From assembly GCA_002749535.1 (NCBI GenBank), contig MZZL01000375.1:124001-188000 (forward strand): DNA of 64,000 nt. Direction: 5' to 3'. The notes beneath the pieces were generated by a model that saw only the letters and a list, made by a program, of their open reading frames with translations, was not told where the DNA came from and searched no databases. This stretch comes from Apophysomyces variabilis (lineage: Eukaryota > Mucoromycota > Mucoromycetes > Mucorales > Mucoraceae). The translations under genes were made by a program, and so were the position numbers. This document shows, one piece after another, positions 44,774-57,095 of the stretch (position 1 is its first letter; every line of letters begins with the position of its first letter).

Positions 44774-47700
44774 AGGTCTTTAAATTGATAACTTGGAAAT
44801 AAAAGCTAGTTTTGTAATTATGTTTAGAGTCTTTCTTATCAGCGACCAACGTTTTACTCATGCCTGTATGAAAACCCGAGATAAACGAAATTAAACGATG
44901 ACCCCTTTCTTTTTTATACTCCCAAATAAGCTCACGCATATGATCGTTTTTATTCACCAGAGATGACATAATACTACTAAAGTAATTGCTGACCTCTTCA
45001 TAGGAAGATATGGATGTAATATTAAATAGTCATGTGTCGTCGTCTTTTCCTGCTTGTTTAGACGCACGTACCAAAGACTTTGTGAACTGTTCTTGATGTG
45101 TACTAAAATCTCTTTCTATATGAAACTCATGCTTCTGCGCAATCACGCTTGAGTTTTGTCAGCAGGTATGAAATAACTGCCAAAAATCACAGAAGAAACC
45201 CGTGATTGCACCTTTTGTTCCTTTTATTATGATGCATACAATTACGACCAAAGCAGGGCTTGGAGTTTGAGGTGCGTATGTATTTGATACTTCGTTTACG
45301 CATTGTTACTTAGTCACAGTTTATATAATAGTAGGAGATAAACGATGTGCCAAAAGTACATCGTTTGCTCGAGCTGGCAGAGTCTGTTCATTCCTACATA
45401 GTGGAGATGTATTGAACTCTCCCAGCACAAAGACATGGTCTGCGGAATGAAGGACGGTGACATTGGTCGGGTGCATCCGTGCTCTCCTTTCTCCCCATCT
45501 TGGAATAGCACATCTCGGGGCAGCCTGGCTGCCACTATGCATTGCATACCGCGAGTATGTCAACGCTTGGTCACAGTTTCAGATGTCCATTAGACTATTC
45601 ATTAACCCTAAGTTTGAAGATATAATTAGCGAATCTTCAGGTAACGTAATCACATAGTTCTGAGACGTATAAGACTTAATAATCTTTCTATGTAATGGAA
45701 ATTATTGGTGCAGCATAAGGAAAGATCCACAATAGACATCCCTCATTCTTCAATGACACTATGACGAATCATTCAAGCTCTGGTCGCAACTATGGTATTT
45801 TAAAGGATTTAGCCATTCTTAAAGCCGTTGCGCAGAGTAGGGAAGGACTTTTAAGCGAAATTAGGAGGAGAAGACGATCTCTTTTTTATTAAGACGTACC
45901 GTCAGACTACCTGGAACAGATGTGTCGCGAGAGCTATTTATCTCATCCTAGGCAGCATCCACGATTCTTTAAACATTTGTATAATTTCCGAGTTTATAAT
46001 ATATAGATTATTTATCCATGTGATCTACAAGAAACTAGAAGTGGACCTGAGTCAGCTTACCATAACATCTGGTACAACGCTTCTTTGAACTCCAGGCAGA
46101 TGTCTTTCTCCATGCAGTTATACGTTTCGCTCTAAAGCTGGGCGGTTCGGACGTATATATCCGTGACCAGCGCTGCTTCGCTTAATGTCAACCCTTATTT
46201 AACAACAGGACACAAAAAGCATTTCGATTCTCTGTAATGTATATCTTCTATATGAGCGGCTCGTTCTAGTTTCACCCACAGGTTGACGCTCACGCTGCAC
46301 ACATGGCCTGTTTGGAAAGTGGACAAGGCCTGCTAAGCTTTTCCCTCTGGTATCATCGACAAATAATGCGCCGTCTACCAATGTACGCATACCCATAAAG
46401 GCATTGTTTAGATGTCTACTTTTTTCCCGTCATCCTTCACTGAAAGTAATTTCTATATGCATAAGGCAATTGTACTATCTTTAGCTTCATCGTCCTTAAA
46501 CGTTTTAATGTCAAATGTTCTAATGCCATTCATATTCAACAAAGCCTCTTCAGCTCTACGTACTGATACAACTCATCTATGGTTTTCACAAAGAAAGATA
46601 AGCTCACTATATAAGCCAGGCATCCACGCATTTTATATGTACTTCTATTCTTCCTATTTAGCAAACAGAGAACCTCTGTGATGCAAGAAAGGAGCCTGCT
46701 TGGCGATGCGAAACCGATATCTAGCCAACTCAACCTTATCTTACTGTTTAACGCCGTTAGGTGTCGAGTGAGATAGTCTATGACGCAGTGATTCCGATAG
46801 AGGAGACAACAAGTCTCAATGTCTGTGTGAGACGCAACACAAGGATCGGGAAAAAGGCCAAAGACTTGCTTTCCGAAGCGGAACTGGAAGAGCAGTGCCC
46901 ACATGAACTAGGTTGACTGTTACACTAATGTCTGTCAGATAGGTTATGAATTACCGTTCTCTACTAACAATGGCACAAAGGAACAATATTAAGAACTATT
47001 GATATCAAGGAAATACAAACGGTGTTATGTTGAAAGTATGTTTAGTTTACGTACAGTAGAGGAAGGTAAAGGTACCCTGTGTTTAGCGTTGCACGCATCC
47101 TTATCGATAAGGACAGATGTTCTCGGAAACGCTGCAATTATTCTTAACCACTGCAACGGTTCTTTTCCCGGCCATGAATGCCAAAGACTCGAGATATGAA
47201 CTTTAGCATAACACATCCGGGTACGATTAATTCTCTTCTCAGGTAACGTTTTCTTCATTTTATCTAGATCAGCTGATCACAATATGTTTAAATGAAGAAT
47301 GAGAGTTTTTGGCTAAGCTAAGATTAGAACAGGGCACTTAATAAAAAAGGATTTTGTAACGTGAAGTCTAAGTTGGAGAAAACTTAATGGAAGGAAAAGG
47401 GTGATCTGGACTTGACTAGCAGGACAAACATTCATAATAAGTTGCTGCATATCTCATTCGGTTCTCTTCGTGAAACATCAATGTACAGATCAAAGTAGCT
47501 GTGAATCTAAAGAAGATGTGCATATCTGAAGAAAAAGCAAACAGATCCATCCAAGAACAACCGTAAATGATATATTAAATGGTTCAAATAAGAGAAACGA
47601 AAAAGGGAGGGGATATAAACTGCTGCTGTCAATGTGTCCGAGACATCAACCCTTGGCTATGGTCGGATTTGAAATAGAGATAGCCAGGTGCCCATTTGTT

Positions 47701-47984
47701 TCTGTTTGGTAAACGATCAACAAAAGCCAACTTTTTGTTTATTCTTCTTTTCACACGCTGAACTTGTTCATTTTGCGGGCATTTAACTTAACTCCATCTA
47801 AGATTGAGACTAGGACCCAAGGCCTCAACAGTGGTAACCATATACCTCGCATATAGACCTTTCTCTAACAGATTACACAGTAAACCTGGAACGCACATTG
47901 ATTTTTAACGGTTAGAATATATATATATATACAATATTTATATCTTATAGAACACATAAGATAGATAGCAATATACGACAAAGC
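44774..47984. other. 3.2-kb gene-poor region upstream of CotH copy B
   Basis: Includes a TATA-like box for copy B (minus-strand AGTATAAAAA at 44911-44920), a decayed coding tract (listed separately) and an isolated minus-strand stretch around 47640-47790. That stretch is open for about 50 codons without a start (contains NRNKWAPGYLYFKSDHSQG) and looks like a left-over exon. No intact gene recognised. Confidence 0.4.
46060..47260 (-). pseudogene. Decayed coding sequence of unknown family
   Basis: On the minus strand a series of peptide-like blocks in shifting frames is interrupted by stops: PGKEPLQWLRIIAAFPRTSV near 47180, then FRFGKQVFGLFPDPCVASHT near 46870, RRAEEALLNMNGIRTFDIKT near 46540, TLVDGALFVDDTRGKSLAGL near 46370 and EKDICLEFKEALYQML near 46110. 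Composition is more coding-like than the surroundings. I cannot name the family; it could be an old transposon or a degraded lineage-specific gene. Confidence 0.3.
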
Positions 47985-48940
47985 TTAGAATACGTAGGGA
48001 ACAAGACAGGCCTTCCTTGGTGCCGATGGAAACCTTTGTTCGTACCACTCTTTGGTACTGTATGCTCGCATCATGAGATACAAAGCTGAGCCAATTTGGA
48101 ATGGTAGAACTAAAACATGTTGCGCAACCAAGGTCATAGCAAAAAATGCAAGAATTTCGCCAACCTATCCATTGAAAAAGGTGTGAATGAAAAAGAAGAA
48201 AAGGAAAAAGAGGTAACATGATAAAGAATAAAAGTGGTCAATTGATGTTTTCGACTTACATAGTGAGGGCACCAAACATAGTGAAAGAGACCTCTATTGG
48301 GTACCTGATGAGGGGGAAAAAGAAAGTTTTTTTTCATGTCAGAAAAATGAAAGGGGTTTATAACATATCTGCGTTATTTACCTTGTAGGATTTAATGTTT
48401 GCATCTGTTCGCAGATCGGCTAGAACCAGATGATGATAATGGTTAATTCCTTCACCCAAAATAAACAAGACTGTCCCGAAAATGGTCTCTGTCCTAGACC
48501 ATTGCATCATAGGGACTTGAGCGCTCAAGTAGGTGGTGGTGAGGCCAAACACCGTGTAACTAGACGCGATCATCATCGCATCCCGGACCATAGTTACACC
48601 GGAATATTTATGCACCCAAAGAACTTCCTAAAATAAACAGAGAGTATAACATGAGTTACCCTGTATCTTTCGGCATGCATCTTAACCCTGGCTACTTGCA
48701 TAAACGCGTTTCGCATTATGGAAAAGAATCAGCAGGGATATCAAGATGACATTCTTAGGCACTACTACAGGGGTTGCCATGACAGTCATCCATATCAACG
48801 TCAGAAAAGAGACGATCAAGGCTGGACCATATATCATAAGCATGCCGACACGGGAAGGAACCTAAGTAAAATCAAAAAGGATAGATAGAAAAAGGGGGCG
48901 TTGACTGCATCAGTGGACCTTCGTCTTTGGCTTGGGGTAA

Positions 48941-48981
<41 letters not shown>

Positions 48982-49142
48982 GAAATTTAACTTACACTGG
49001 CTTTTGCCTTTTCCTCTATAGCAAACTTTGAATAACCCATTCTTGTTTTTGGATTGCGCTCACGAAGGGCCAGCACGAAGCAGATAAACATCGTGCCCAT
49101 AGCTACAATCAGATTGGAAGTAGTTGGTTCAGGCGTATACAT
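47985..49142 (-). CDS. 3-oxo-5-alpha-steroid 4-dehydrogenase (SRD5A) family reductase
   Basis: Exons 48996-49142, 48696-48861, 48382-48623, 48260-48304 and 47985-48164 sum to 260 codons (259 aa, the same length as human SRD5A1). Typical motifs: PSRVGMLMIYGPA, FHNAKRVY...LWVHKYSG, GEGINHYHHLVLADLR, then the C-terminal NADPH-binding block VPNRGLFHYVWCPHYVGEI and the closing STKEWYEQRFPSAPRKACLVPYVF. Several hydrophobic helices make it an ER membrane protein. Function by family: NADPH-dependent reduction of a conjugated double bond in a steroid, polyprenol or enoyl substrate. The real substrate in this fungus is unknown, since steroid hormones are absent and true polyprenol reductases differ at several motifs. 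The acceptor of exon 3 was chosen at 48623 (GAAG|TT), because the alternative three to four bases upstream breaks the frame. Confidence 0.88.
48949..48979. repeat. (AG)n microsatellite inside intron 1 of the SRD5A-family gene
   Basis: About 14 AG units, ending 17 bp before the minus-strand donor of exon 1. Confidence 0.9.
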
Positions 49143-49645
49143 TTTTTCTTTTCAATCGATACAAAGCTAAACAAGAGGAGAATTGAGGAAATGGACTGAA
49201 AAGGAATAAAAGAAAAAAGAGAATCAAGGGAAAAGAACAAGGAAGAAAAAGAAGCACACAAATATATTCCAAGATGAAAGGTTTCTTATGGGATTTGTTC
49301 TTGTCTATGCCACTTCTTCCATGTCAGACAATGAAAAAATGTATACATTGAGTGCCGCATGCATGCGAAAGTCTCAAACATAAATCTAGTTCAAGAAGGT
49401 CAGCCGGATAGTATCCAACGTTCCAGTAAATCATCTGCATTATCACGTCAACATGTTCGGGCATCTTTTCTTCCACTTTTCCACTTTGCAGGTACCTCGA
49501 TTTTCATATAGTAATGTATGTATGTATTTACACATAAAACTTTACTTTTCTTTTTTCTTTTTGTTTCTTTGCCCCAAAATATATTAACAAGAAAATATCC
49601 GGTAAGATGGAATATAAATAAATTACTGCTAAGTAATAGATTAAG
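49143..49645. other. Intergenic region
   Basis: 503 bp between the permease 3' end and the SRD5A-family promoter, A-rich near the latter. No motif recognised. Confidence 0.45.
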
Positions 49646-51736
49646 TTATTCAACGTGTTCTTCTCGTGCAGTTGAATCTTCTGATACTGCCTTCTTTTTA
49701 CGTTGAAATAATTCTTTCAAACCCTCATAACCACGAAGGATTTGATAAAGAAGGATGGCGGTATACGTCGGAAGACCGATACCTATCGGAACGAAATGTA
49801 TCAGCAGATGTTTAATATGTTTTTTTTTCTTCGCGCGTTCTCACCATCCAATTGGAAGTTTCCCCATTTTAACGTTGTCTGCATCGCTGCGCCCAAGACA
49901 ACTATGAAAAGAGAAAAAAAGGTTCGTTGCGTAAGTATATCAGTCTTTGTTTCCTTTTCGTTCTTTTTCACTGTCTTTTTCTTTTTCTTTTCTGATCCTT
50001 TACCTGGAACACCTGCTACAAGCAGATTACGAGAATCCTTAAAATCAACACGATTTTCTACCCAAATTCTAGCTCCCGATACGGTGATGAGACCGAACAA
50101 AATGATCGAAAGTCCGCCAAAAACGCCATTAGGAATCGTGTGAATGGCTGCGCCGAATTTCTGTATAAAGCCCAGAAGGATAGCTATCACCGCAGCCACA
50201 AGGAAGATTAAAGACGAAAATATCTGGGTAACTGACATGACACCAATGTTTTCGGAATAGGTAGTCTGACCTAAGGATCCTGCAGACGCCGAGATCACGG
50301 TAGCTATTGCGTCTCCCAGAAGAGCACGTCCGAAATAACTGATATAAAACAATGTTTAGATGATGCAAAGAAGCTAAGATAAACACAAAGGGCTATCGCT
50401 TACGGATCTAGATTTGTTTCTGCCATAGCACTGACCGCTTTGATATGTCCCAGATTCTCAGCTACCAACACAACACAAACAGGTACAATGATACTAATGG
50501 CATTCCCTTCAAACACAGGTTTGGTGAATTTTGGCGGAGCAAACCATGGCGCTTTATAAACTTCGGTATAATCGATCGCAGGACCTTGACCGGTTTCGCC
50601 ACAACCGAAAGCGATTAGATAACCGATGACCATGCCCACCAAAATAGGAATGCGTCGGACAGCTCCGGGTGCATAAATACTTGTGAGTGAGATTAACATG
50701 ACCGTGGTAAAGGCCATCCAACCATCAAAAGAAGTTTGTGTAGCTGTCTGAAAAGCTGATGTAGATAAATGGATACCAATCGTCATGACCACCGATCCAG
50801 TCACCACTAAATAAAAAGGGAGGGTTCATTATCATTATCAACAGTCCTGTTCGAATATAGCTTGTCTCTGTAGCTTATTTTTCTTTTTGTTGTCCTCACC
50901 TGGAGGCATAATGTGTTCTATCCAACCATAACCTGCCACTAAAACACCGAGGGCAATCACACCATAAACAAGACCGCAGATAAGGATACCACCAGCTGCT
51001 ACACCGATATTTGAATTTGGACCAGATGTAGGTGAATAGGTATAACCTGTGGCGGAGGCAACCACACCAATGAATCCAAATGAAGAACCCACGTAGGATG
51101 GCACTGTTTCCATGTTATGGAAGAAACGAGACAGAATACATGAATTGGTTGGATATCTCTAACAAACAATGCCTTTTTTTCTGCTGCTCACCTCGACCAC
51201 CCGTAACAAGATAAAAGATAATGGTGCCAATTCCGGAAAAGAAAAGAGCAGCTGATGATGCGAATCATTGGTATTACAGCCTTTTCTACTATTTTCAACA
51301 AGAAAACTTACTATTGGTATCAAATCCCATCATTAAAGGAGCTATTAACAATCCAAAACAAACTCAGCGATCATTGACAGAGAGGATTGGGCAAAAGCCA
51401 AAAAAAATTGACAGGTTCTCTTTTTTTTTTTTTAGCTTTGTCTTACCGATCACGGTAGATCCAAACATGGCGAGGACATGTTGAATTCCCATCAAAAGGC
51501 ATTGAAACAAAGGAGGACGTTCATCAATATAGATAATGCCTAAATAGAAGAAAGGGATTTTGTTTATATATTACTATGAATTGGTTCCTCAATTTACCGG
51601 ATGGTTTCAGCCGGTATCTCGGAAAGTAATTGAGGAAGGTTTGTTTTGATAGGAAGGGATATGCTGTTGCCAACTCGGGCTCTTTATAATCGTCATGAAG
51701 TGCACTAGGAGAGGCAAAGTATTGCTGCTTCTCCAT
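49646..51736 (-). CDS. NCS2-family nucleobase permease (uracil/xanthine, UraA/RutG-like)
   Basis: Nine exons: 51598-51736, 51447-51539, 51312-51341 (30 nt), 51192-51251, 50900-51103, 50404-50806, 50004-50338, 49845-49901 and 49646-49782. They sum to 486 codons (485 aa). The start is the first ATG of the open stretch (51736). NCS2 signatures: DERPPLFQ, GIQHVLAMFGSTV, MGFDTNTALFFSGIGTIIFY, GRVPSYVGSSFGFIGVV, IMPPVVTGSVV, LVAENLGHIKAV, GDAIATVISASAGSLGQTTY with SENIGVMSVTQIFS. The Glu of LVAEN and the QTTYSENIG loop are the substrate-binding region. About 12-14 membrane helices are expected. Function: proton-coupled uptake of uracil or xanthine/urate. Length and motifs are closer to bacterial UraA/RutG than to the ~580-residue ascomycete UapA/UapC purine permeases. 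Confidence 0.92.
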
Positions 51737-52865
51737 TTCGAGATCTTGTCTTTTATGACAAGAAAAAGAAAAAGAGTTCGAAGGAGCCACAAGAAGAAAA
51801 AATTTATCAGTCCATTTCGGACCCCGACATTGATATCGAAGGCGGGGGACTTGTACTACAGCCCATGCTTCTCCGACCGCCGATAATAACTGAACTGACC
51901 CGAATCAGATCCTGAACCCGGGGAACCTAAGGAAACAAGCTTAACTGAACGTCTTCACTTTATATAAAGCAGTAAATGAGTAATTATTAACCACAATTTT
52001 CCAAATGCTTGTGGAATCTATGCGCTTTGAAACGAAGGGTGACGCTATTTGGACACATTCATCGCGCGCTGTTCCTTGTACGTAGCTGCTAAGATCTCGG
52101 ATAAAGAGAACAGTAACTTAGCATGGTCTTAGTAGCTAATAACAGTCTTAGTTAAAGAACCAGATAGTGAAATAGAATGAGAAAGACCGACACGTTTAAT
52201 TCACTATGACTCTTTTCTCGCGATCTACATTGGTTGTGGAAGACTTTTGGGTCAGTTAAGTAGGATACATATGCTGGTGGATGATAACCCACTACATTAA
52301 CCAATGCAAATAACGAGTAAAAAAGTCATGGGGGTTTTTTTTTTAAATATTGACCGATTTATAACACAAGTAACTTGGCTGACTTATCGTGCTTCTGTAG
52401 TTCATGCGTGTAACACTTGTCAAATAAAACGCATAATCATTCTATCGAGATGTGGCATCGCATTGTATCATAGCTCTGCTTTTTTATACAATGCTTCCAG
52501 CCTACCCAAACCTGATTTCCATTGTTTACCGGACAGCTTGTACTATGGCATCGATCGACGAACACTGCCTATTTCCGTGACTACCATAACACAACACGTC
52601 CTACCATGACGCGTCCCTCCATTGATAAAACAAGGCATTGTTCCCTTTCATCCTTTCTTTGAGCTTTATCTTTTACCGTGCTTTCCATTACACTATCTAA
52701 GGATACCCTTTGTCGGTTCAATATACGATAAAAATACTTTGAAAGTCAAAGCGCACAGAAATCAATATTTGTCTAACTGCATGATTCCAGTACAACAAGT
52801 CAATCTGCCAAGTATGAGCTCAGAAGGATATGGAATGACATGCTGAGCTCATAGTTAAGGTAACT

Positions 52866-52910
52866 TCACTACTACTACTACTACTACTACTACAACAACA
52901 ACAACAATAA
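52866..52910. repeat. Trinucleotide microsatellite (ACT)n then (ACA)n
   Basis: About nine ACT units passing into about five ACA units. Confidence 0.9.
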
Positions 52911-55900
52911 TTACCATTAGTTACATTATCTCGTCCAGACCATGCTAAACTTCTGGAACTGTGATTACACGCACTATTCCGGCCTTAGCGCAAAAGCATC
53001 AAGGACATACAGCAAGTATCTGTCTCTGAAAGTAAGGATAGCATATGCTTCCGGATAATTCAATACAACTTGAAACTCGGATGATCCCGGATATAAGTGA
53101 GATCCAACGAAGCGGTAAGACAGCAAACAGTTCGGATTCGATCGGGATTCCTAACTTGGATTCGTTTTTACAGTCTGATGGCGCAGGGAAGCAAAAGCCT
53201 CCGGAGGATGGGTGAGTGGGGTCAAAATCAATATCAGACTTGACCGTTTTCTTTTTCTCCTTGCCCACGCCCATCATGGACTTGATCCGGCGTGACCATC
53301 CCACAATGAGCGACAGGATACCTTGGGAGGGGAGGTAAAATTAAGACACTTACCGTATCATTCTCGTTTACTAACAATCAAAGTAGCTTTTACGCTACTT
53401 GAATGAATTCTGTGTCCGGCGGAGGACCAAGTTGATGTAAGTAAAATATATCACCCGCTTATCTGATCGACTAATGACAGGTATGTTATATCCCTTTCAG
53501 TGCATAATCAGCAGAAACAACAGGTACTGCCCAAAAACTATTAAAATACCGATTGCGAACCTTTAATAGAAAGTCAAGTTGCGGCACCAGCGTGCCAAAT
53601 CGCCGAGCGGACCTGATTTCGTACATCACATTGCCTATCAATCAACCACTTGTATGTTCAACGTAACCAGCAGCTGGCAAGCAAGTGGTAAGCTAACAGA
53701 TCGCTGTATACAGTATTTGGCAGTATTCTTATATTGTTTCAAAGGATTGAGGTCAGTGGAGATGACATGGCGAAATCAAGTTCGACGGAATGGCGTCAAC
53801 TGTGGCCGAACCAAACACCTGCGTGTTTATTCTGGAGTTGGCGGGAGGTACCAACGCCCCGCAAAGTAAACTTGAGGATGACACAATGAAACAGTATAAT
53901 AACTGCCTCGATGGCATTAAATCAGTCTCTTCCTCAGTTGCACCATGAGCAACCGTGAGAATGTTTGCTGTTCTATTTTACGGTAATATACTCAGTTTTT
54001 CATGTCATGAACCGATATTTAGCTTGATTAAGTACTGTAGAAAACGTGTTGTATTTCGAGAGCTTGAACATAGCAGAAAATAAGACGTACGTGTGTCAAC
54101 GGCACGCCACAGTAAGCTTTCAGACTTGGTTAGCAATCATAGTATGACTAATTGGCGTGGGTGTTTTCTCAGTTACGTCGCCCGAATACAGTGGACGACC
54201 TGAAAAGAGTTGCAAAAGTTTATCCGAGTGTACTGGGATGGAGAGATGCTGTTCTTCGGCAAGCTGATGAAGCGCGTGGCGTCTCTGAGGACGTCAGCTG
54301 GCAGGAGGATTCCTATGCGTTTGAGTCTCTTTGATACCATAATTATATACCACTGAAACTGTTCGTTAGTTAAAGAACAACATTTTACGAAAATGATGGA
54401 TAACAACATGAATTTCGGTTTGTTGATAAGATTGTAGATCATAGAAGTGTTTCATAAGTCTCTAGTTTCAAGACCTGTTATTTAGACCAGACCAATCGCT
54501 GACGTAGACGGTGAGGGTTCTACGTTTGCAATATCACTCACGATCAAACGATCAAATGATGAGATGTGATGTATTTGAGTGAAGATAATTGACTTGCTTG
54601 TTACCGAAAAAAAAAGATGCTGTCACCGACACGTCACAATTAACTTTTAACGATGTTTTGGGTAAACCAGATCTATTAACTAAGAGTGTACTGAGCTGAA
54701 TGAGCCAACCAAACGTAAAATTTCCGCTGAAGCTTTAGGAATCGAATATCTCGATAATTAAACTAGCAAAGACGATGTTACCTTCACCATTGTACTCCTT
54801 CCATTTTTTTCTTTTGGCTAACTGTTGCGAGAAATGTATGAATAAAAAATACATTCATATTTTGTTTGGTATTGAATCATTAGTTCTACACCTAGTTGCA
54901 TTATTCTTAAAATTCTTCCAGTAAGGAAAAAAAAATAGTGTTCAATCGGCGCAACCAGTTGCATATTGAAAGAACTCAGTGATAGCAGATACCGAGATTC
55001 CTCACTGATAGTGTACCATTAATTCCTTTTGTATTTCCAGCAATCGTGCAGATTGTGAATAATGTAATGCAAACCAATAATATACTCTAATTGATTATTG
55101 GTTTAGGTGCTATTATATTTCCTTTTCCACAGACTATTATCGGCTTTGTGGGATTCTGTTGCATTCTTGTTTTATCTGTGCCAGTCGTTTAATTCTTGGA
55201 AACGCAGAGAAAAGATCCCTCGAATTCCATTCACGCAGCGCAAGCTATGAAGGAGCTTTGTCAATAGCTTTTATTATGAATCATAGATATATACTTCCAG
55301 TCATTTTGTCCAAAGAATGTGATTAGGCAATGTAAGCATTCAAATCTATGACTGACTGGATATATATGAACTTTTGCAAAAGAAACTTTCCGGTTTTCTT
55401 CACTGCCCTATCACTAACCATTTCTCACAGCGCAAGATGAGCGATTACCGCGTACTCCGACATGAGGTCGATTTAGCAGATAACCGTCCGTTTTATAGCG
55501 ATCCATTCCCATTTTTGTGTTCCTGCTATTGCGTATGTCTCCTTCCAACTTCTTATATTTCATTCAAGAGCAGACTAGGGATGTGATTATCTTGGGGTTG
55601 TATTTCTTTTCTAGAAGGAGAGAAGGTATCTGTATGTGATTTGATGTTTAAGTTTTCATAGGGACAGATCGGATAAACAACTTAAGGTTTGTGGTTCATG
55701 GTATAATTGTAAGGATAACAAATACAATAGGCCTACATTCCAATGGTAATGAAACAAAGAGGAAAAGGGGGTTTTTCGATCTGTTCCCAGTTTCTTTAAT
55801 ACACAGAGAAATCCAGGGTCTGCGGTATAAGCGAAAGTATGGGTCCCTTTTTTTTTTTCTCTTTGAGTCCATCAGAAATATTCCGGTTGGCTGATCTTCC

Positions 55901-55967
55901 CGACGATATCAAAGATTATCGTATGACTAAGTTTTTTGTTACCGGAGAAATGGATGTCTTATGTCCG

Positions 55968-55998
<31 letters not shown>

Positions 55999-56010
55999 AC
56001 ACACACACAT
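55968..56010. repeat. (CT)n-(CA)n compound microsatellite
   Basis: A CT run followed by two CA runs separated by TA. Confidence 0.9.
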
Positions 56011-56139
56011 GCATATTTGTTTAATTTCTTCTTATCCATGTGGTCAAGAAAACAAAGAGCATAAAAAGGAAAAGACAAGATCGTGACATCACGCATACAT
56101 AAGGGATGATGTCTCAATCCCTCTTTTTTTTCAACTTCC

Positions 56140-56506
56140 TTAAGGTGATACTTTGTAGGGATGCCGGGAGAAAGAGGAGGAGGGCATGGGTATCTTTGAT
56201 GATGTGGGGGGATGATCCTGGGTTCCAAAGTGTTCCCAAACCTTTTCAACGTTTTGGCTCTTGTCTCCGTACTTATCCGAAGTCTTCATAGATAAACTAT
56301 AAACGGTCCAATAAGGATCACGGATGAGACAAAAATACCTGATTGGATATAGCCATCACTCTTTCCCGATAAAGGCAAATCTCTCTTGGTTCGCATGCCA
56401 ACACTTCTGTCGGAACATAGATTTCCACATCCATTTTGTGTTCCGATGTGATAAGATAACGGAAACGAAGATGTCCAAAATCATACAACAAAACTTTAAT
56501 CACCAT
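56140..56506 (-). CDS. Hypothetical small protein, two exons (103 aa)
   Basis: Exons 56339-56506 and 56140-56283 join in phase 0 with standard borders (CAG|GTATTT ... GAAG|ACT), giving 104 codons. An in-frame ATG at 56566 would add 20 residues. The N-terminal exon reads MVIKVLLYDFGHLRFRYLIT, then an acidic, beta-rich-looking stretch (MDVEIYVPTEVLACEPREIC). The second exon is polar and Ser/Pro-rich (SSSFSRHPYKVSP). No family recognised, no signal peptide, no membrane segment. Both exons staying open across the splice is the only support. Confidence 0.4.
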
Positions 56507-56756
56507 GTTCCGTTTCCAGTGTATACAAAGAAAATAAGACCATTTAGTATAGGATTTAATAACCATTATTCACAAAGAGAGCCATTGTATGGTTATTGAG
56601 GGAGGCATTTTTGTTTTCGTATTTGATCCTATCCAGAAGACGGGTCAATGTGGCGCATAATTACTTTGAATAAAAGACACACACACTGATTAAGATCACA
56701 TGTGACCCAAAGATCGAAATGTCATCGTATCACCTTAATTCATTGGTCCTGGTCAA

Positions 56757-56901
56757 AGATAAGAAAAAAAATGACTTGTTTTTTTTCATGCTATCCATTT
56801 CGAACAGCGTATACTTTAGCGTGTGTGTGTGTGGCTCTATCGCTATCGCTCTCTGTCTGTCTGTCATTCTGTCGTGTGTCAGTGAGCTCTGTGGGAGATA
56901 G
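56757..56901 (+). promoter_or_regulatory. Cluster of GATA-factor (HGATAR) sites upstream of GLT1
   Basis: Four matches within 145 bp: AGATAAG at 56757-56763, two adjacent CTATCG (CGATAG on the minus strand) at 56837-56848, and AGATAG at 56896-56901. Nitrogen-responsive GATA activators (AreA/Nit2/Gln3 type) bind such sites, fitting an ammonium-assimilation gene. Short motifs occur by chance, so binding is inferred. Confidence 0.35.
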
Positions 56902-56916
56902 CAGTGGACTTCAAAT

Positions 56917-56924
56917 TATATAAA
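56917..56924 (+). promoter_or_regulatory. TATA box of GLT1
   Basis: TATATAAA, 172 bp upstream of the ATG and just before the CT-rich tract. A second candidate, TATATA, lies at 57044-57049. Confidence 0.45.
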
Positions 56925-57095
56925 TTCTCATCCATCACCCGTTCCCCCCACTCTTTTTTTTTCCTTCTTCTTCTTTCTTTCACTCTCTCTTGCTCCTCCT
57001 TTTCTTATTCTTCTTATTAATTTACATTTATCCCCCACTCTCTTATATACATAGTTTGAGTCTCCCAATATAACTTTTTCTCATTGTACATAAAT

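Larger units (their letters stand above)
51737..56139. other. 4.4-kb gene-poor region with weak exon candidates
   Basis: No convincing complete gene. Possible exons: (i) 52999-53304 on the minus strand, a 101-codon frame with KSMMGVGKEKKKTVKSDIDF and a hydrophobic stretch before it; (ii) 54173-54334 on the + strand, opening after a good TTTTCTCAG acceptor and reading LRRPNTVDDLKRVAKVYPSV...YAFESL to a stop; (iii) 55437-55960 on the + strand, ATG then SDYRVLRHEVDLADNRPFYS, with later coding-looking pieces (EIFRLADLPDDIKDYRMTKF). None matches a family I know, and I could not join them. The rest is AT-rich. Confidence 0.35.
56507..57095. other. Promoter region of the glutamate synthase gene
   Basis: Contains GATA-like sites and a TATA box (listed separately), followed by a long CT-rich tract (about 56940-57010), as is common around fungal transcription starts. 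Confidence 0.5.
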
